From: Pannonibacter sp051860505
GTDB taxonomy: Bacteria; Pseudomonadota; Alphaproteobacteria; Rhizobiales; Stappiaceae
DNA length: 64,000 bases
NCBI RefSeq assembly: GCF_051860505.1
Contig: NZ_JBHYDX010000014.1
Coordinates: 62,001-126,000 of the forward strand
Reading direction: 5' to 3'
The notes beneath the pieces were generated by a model. That model worked only from the letters and a program-made list of their open reading frames with translations, searched no databases and was not told the DNA's origin. The position numbers and the translations under genes were made by a program. Positions 61,194 through 64,000 of the stretch are shown in pieces; position 1 is the stretch's first letter; every line of letters starts with the position of its first letter.

Positions 61194-61322
61194 GGCAGGA
61201 ACTGCTTGCGGTCGCAGGGTGATCGGAGATTTCCGCTGCCCTGCGCCGCCCAGCAAAACAGGTTTTCCCATAGCCAGTTCTGCTCTAGGGTGCTGCTTTG
61301 CTGGCTCGGAGTGGGGAACACC

Positions 61323-63530
61323 GTGGCGTTGCGACGTTTGACGGGAAAACGGTTCGTGGTCGGCGCCTGCGCCGCCGTCGCCCTCGGGCTGATGACGGCC
61401 ATCCGGGTGCTGAACCCCGATTTTCTCGTGTCAGTGCGAGAACTTACCTTCGATTACCTGCAGCGTCTTGCCCCGCGCACTTACCAGGACCTGCCCGTGC
61501 GCATCGTCGATATCGACGAGGCCTCGATTGCCGCCCATGGGCAATGGCCCTGGCCGCGGAGCCGGGTTGCCGAGCTTGTCACCGGATTGACGGAACTGGG
61601 CGCGGCTGTCATCGCCTTTGACGTGATCTTTGCCGAGGCCGACCGGTCATCGCCGGTGCGTCTTGCCGAAACCCTCGACCTGAGCGGACGGCCCGATGGC
61701 GAAGATATCCGCGCGGCGCTGTCCCGGTTACCGGATACGGACAAGATGCTGGCCGATGCACTCTCTGCCGCGCCGAGCGTGCTTGGATTTGCCGTTCTGC
61801 CAACCGCATCGCCCCGCCTGCCGGCACAAAAGGCCGGAATTGCCTTTGGCGGCACAGACCCGGCAACCCTGCTGCCGGCGTTTCCATCCGCCCTGTCGGC
61901 CCTGCCGCTCCTCGAGGAGGCCGCCAGCGGTATCGGCAGTGTGTCTCTGTCCGCCAGCGATACGGGCGGCGTCGTCCGACGCATTCCAATGTTGTTTTCC
62001 GATGGCAAGACCGTGTTCCCCAGCCTCGCCATCGAAGCCTTGCGCGTTGCGCAAGGCGCCAGTGGCCTGATCGTGCGTACCAGCACAGCCAGTGGCGAAA
62101 CAGCAAGTGGTCAGACCACCATCACCGACCTGAAAGTCGGCGCTTTCCCGGTTCCGACGACGGCCATTGGGGAACTTTGGGTGCATTACGACATCGACCG
62201 CAGGGAGCGTTATGTTTCCGCAGCCGATGTGCTCGACCCGGCCCGGCGCACCGCCCTGCGCAGCCGGATCGAAGGCAACATCGTCTTTGTCGGCACCTCC
62301 GCTGCGGGACTGTTCGACATCCGCGCGACGCCGCTGGGCCAGCTCGTCCCGGGCGTCTCAATCCATGCCCAGGCGACGGAGCAGATCATCTCGAATGACT
62401 TTCTGGTCCGGCCGGACTGGGCCGACGGGCTGGAGCTGATTGCCACCTTTGCCGGCGGGTTCATCCTGGTCCTGCTGCTGCCCTTCGCCGGAGGCCTGGC
62501 CACCGGCGTTTTGACCCTCGCCCTGGCGGGCACGCTGACGGGCGGCGCGATCTATCTCTACCTGACCCGAAGTCTGCTGATCGATCCGCTCTATCCCTCA
62601 GTCACCGCCTTTGTGGTCTTCGCCGTTGGGATGGCTCTGCTCTACGTGCTGACGGACAAGGAGAAGCGCTTCGTGCGCCAGGCCTTCAGTCAGTACCTGT
62701 CACCCGATCTGGTGCATCAGCTGGAAAAGCGGCCGGATCAGCTGGTGCTGGGCGGGGAACTGAGGCCGATGACCATCCTGTTCATGGACGTGCGCGGCTT
62801 TACGCCGATCTCCGAACAGCTGACGCCAACCGAGCTGGTACATTTCCTCAACACCCTGCTGTCGCCGTTGTCCGATGCCATCCAGGCGCATGGCGGCACC
62901 ATCGACAAGTATATCGGCGACAGCATCATGGCGTTCTGGAATGCGCCGGTGACCGAAGAGGACCATGCCGCCCTCGCCTGCGCCGCATCTCTGGACATGC
63001 TGCGCATTGTCGACGAACTCAATGCAGAAGACGCTTTCGCGTTCAAGGCGCGGGGCCTCAGGGCACAGACGGTGCAGATCGGCATTGGCCTCAACACCGG
63101 CGAGGCCTGCGTCGGCAACATGGGATCAAGCCGCAGATTCAACTATTCTGTCATCGGCGATGCGGTGAACGTCGCCAGCCGGATTGAATCCAGCTGCAAG
63201 AGCGTCGGCGCGGAGTTGCTGGTCTCCGGTGACACGCGGACCGAAGCACCAGATTTCGCCTATCTGGAGGCAGGCGCCATCCCGCTGAAGGGCAAGTCGC
63301 TGCCGGTCAAGCTCTTCGCCTTGGTCGGCGATGAGGACCACAGGCGCACGGAAGCCTTCCAGAAACTGGAGCGCCAGCATCTGGCGCTGGTCGAGGCCCT
63401 GGATGAAGGCGCGGCACGGCGGGCGGAAGAGGCGCTCGCCGCCTGCCGCGCGCTCGCCCCGCAGTCGCTCAGGCCCTTCTACGACAAGATGGCCGAACGG
63501 GTGGCCGGGCTGGCGATGGCGGCGCAGTAG
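61323..63530 (+). CDS. CHASE2 adenylate cyclase
   Basis: Membrane protein of 735 aa. An extracytoplasmic CHASE2 sensor (about residues 40-340, including FDYLQRLAPR, VRIVDIDEASIAAHGQWPWPR and AVIAFDVIFAEADR) follows a first membrane segment, then two or three segments (about 370-435) and a class III cyclase domain. Catalytic metals are in FMDVRGFT and YIGDSIMAFWN, the substrate Lys in IDKYIGD and the Asn/Arg in DAVNVASRIES, so adenylate cyclase activity is likely. The C-terminus carries an extra 50 residues. GTG at 61323 has GGGGA five bases upstream; GTG 61311 is an alternative. Confidence 0.9.
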   Translation: MALRRLTGKRFVVGACAAVALGLMTAIRVLNPDFLVSVRELTFDYLQRLAPRTYQDLPVRIVDIDEASIAAHGQWPWPRSRVAELVTGLTELGAAVIAFDVIFAEADRSSPVRLAETLDLSGRPDGEDIRAALSRLPDTDKMLADALSAAPSVLGFAVLPTASPRLPAQKAGIAFGGTDPATLLPAFPSALSALPLLEEAASGIGSVSLSASDTGGVVRRIPMLFSDGKTVFPSLAIEALRVAQGASGLIVRTSTASGETASGQTTITDLKVGAFPVPTTAIGELWVHYDIDRRERYVSAADVLDPARRTALRSRIEGNIVFVGTSAAGLFDIRATPLGQLVPGVSIHAQATEQIISNDFLVRPDWADGLELIATFAGGFILVLLLPFAGGLATGVLTLALAGTLTGGAIYLYLTRSLLIDPLYPSVTAFVVFAVGMALLYVLTDKEKRFVRQAFSQYLSPDLVHQLEKRPDQLVLGGELRPMTILFMDVRGFTPISEQLTPTELVHFLNTLLSPLSDAIQAHGGTIDKYIGDSIMAFWNAPVTEEDHAALACAASLDMLRIVDELNAEDAFAFKARGLRAQTVQIGIGLNTGEACVGNMGSSRRFNYSVIGDAVNVASRIESSCKSVGAELLVSGDTRTEAPDFAYLEAGAIPLKGKSLPVKLFALVGDEDHRRTEAFQKLERQHLALVEALDEGAARRAEEALAACRALAPQSLRPFYDKMAERVAGLAMAAQ

Positions 63531-63557
63531 GTAAAGACAACGTGCCGGACCAAACTC

Positions 63558-63667
63558 CGCGCCGTCCCGGCCTTGTTCAGGGACCCGTTACGGTACCGCC
63601 TCGTTGCATCCATCTTCAGAGGAAGCGCCATCCAGACAGGTCCCGGCACAAGGCCGGGACGGCGCGG
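63558..63667. repeat. Inverted family 3 REP-like pair
   Basis: Arms 63558-63588 and 63635-63667; the second is a near-exact copy of the arm at 58562-58590, the first has diverged (TTCAGGGAC for TGCCGGGAC). It fills the gap between the cyclase gene and the partial gene at the window end. Confidence 0.75.
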
Positions 63668-63712
63668 GGCGAGGTTTTCCTTCCGGTTCACAGAAGTCCC
63701 CCCACCTCCGAA

Positions 63713-63736
63713 CCCCTCCCCACGAGGGGGAGGGGA
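63713..63736 (-). terminator. Possible terminator hairpin after the thiamine-type gene
   Basis: CCCCTCCCC pairs with GGGGAGGGG around a 5-base loop, about 50 bp after the stop of the partial minus-strand gene. The T-run is short (TT), so termination is tentative. Confidence 0.35.
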
Positions 63737-63786
63737 GCTTCGAGGCTCCGGTGCGGTTGAACTGTTTCAGCTCAGTGCCAGTCCGC

Positions 63787-64000
63787 TCAGTTCACTTCCC
63801 GGGCGTAGGTTTCGACCGGGGGAACGGACTTGATCAGTTCGTTGTCCTTCAGGAAGGTGGCAAAGCGGGTGTAGCGGGCGGCGTCCAGCGCGCCCGGACG
63901 CTTGGCAAAGCGGGGCAGCGTGTCGGCCCAGGCGCGACGGTTGAGTGTATCATCCAGGTTCGGATGCGCTGCGATGAAGGCTTGCCAGGCTTCGTCCGGG
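63787..64000 (-). CDS. C-terminal part of a thiamine-precursor-type ABC binding protein (partial)
   Basis: The last 71 codons of a gene that enters from beyond the right edge. The protein ends in DAARYTRFATFLKDNELIKS followed by VPPVETYAREV, a pattern seen at the C-terminus of NMT1/THI5-like (ThiY-type) binding proteins that capture thiamine pyrimidine precursors. The family call rests on this short tail only. The stop is TGA at 63787-63789. Confidence 0.6.
   Translation of the reverse strand, partial: PDEAWQAFIAAHPNLDDTLNRRAWADTLPRFAKRPGALDAARYTRFATFLKDNELIKSVPPVETYAREVN

Overview
The window reads as GC-rich alphaproteobacterial chromosome, most likely order Hyphomicrobiales (Stappiaceae or a relative). 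This is inferred from the GlpSTPQUV-type glycerol transporter, the CtrA and ChpT cell-cycle regulators, the DUF1134 envelope protein (EipA type), the RpoH-type sigma factor and the Fur/Mur, Zur and Pho-type operators. Gene density is high and nearly every gene has recognisable relatives. Non-coding space is mostly promoters, terminators and REP-type repeats.

Layout. 1-7627: one minus-strand operon for glycerol import and oxidation (glpD-glpS-glpT-glpP-glpQ-glpU-glpV), with glpR divergent at 7939, followed by rpe and gph and a textbook terminator. 10220-18752: a metal/phosphorus region. It has an orphan aztD-type zinc metallochaperone gene behind a candidate Zur box, a phosphonate/iron-type ABC importer split over two convergent units, a solo phnM with a TIM-barrel isomerase gene, and a D-2-hydroxyacid dehydrogenase gene. 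Three of these transcription units start with a candidate Pho box followed 10 bp later by a -10-like hexamer. 18835-25048: an MHYT-GGDEF-EAL protein and a four-gene manganese-type ABC importer behind two tandem Fur/Mur-like sites. 25152-34663: a fasciclin protein, tex, fumC, an ECF sigma/anti-sigma pair and a RecD-like helicase, separated by arrays of imperfectly palindromic repeats (REPIN-like). 34664-40033: a complete dppABCDF-type peptide importer. 40495-44204: an MscS-family channel and a DUF2336 protein. 44332-55141: motility and cell cycle (fliJ, fliI, ctrA, then chpT-cheA-cheW-cheY-cheB-cheR), interrupted by a Tat-exported metallo-beta-lactamase-fold protein. 55238-64000: a YHS protein, eipA-type DUF1134, a coiled-coil membrane protein, tRNA-Glu(CTC), a small membrane protein whose start codon overlaps that of rluD, rpoH, a CHASE2 adenylate cyclase and the 3' part of a thiamine-precursor-type binding protein.

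The strongest candidate for something not well described is the 11.5-18.8 kb phosphorus module: a split ABC importer, a PhnM without C-P lyase genes, and a TIM-barrel partner, tied together by similar Pho-box promoters. Secondary points are the complementary defects in the GlpS/GlpT ATPase pair, the REPIN family whose two arms differ by compensatory stem changes, a possible CTG start for fliI, and a CATG overlap of divergent start codons. All functions are assigned by reading motifs and context; no database search or computation was possible.
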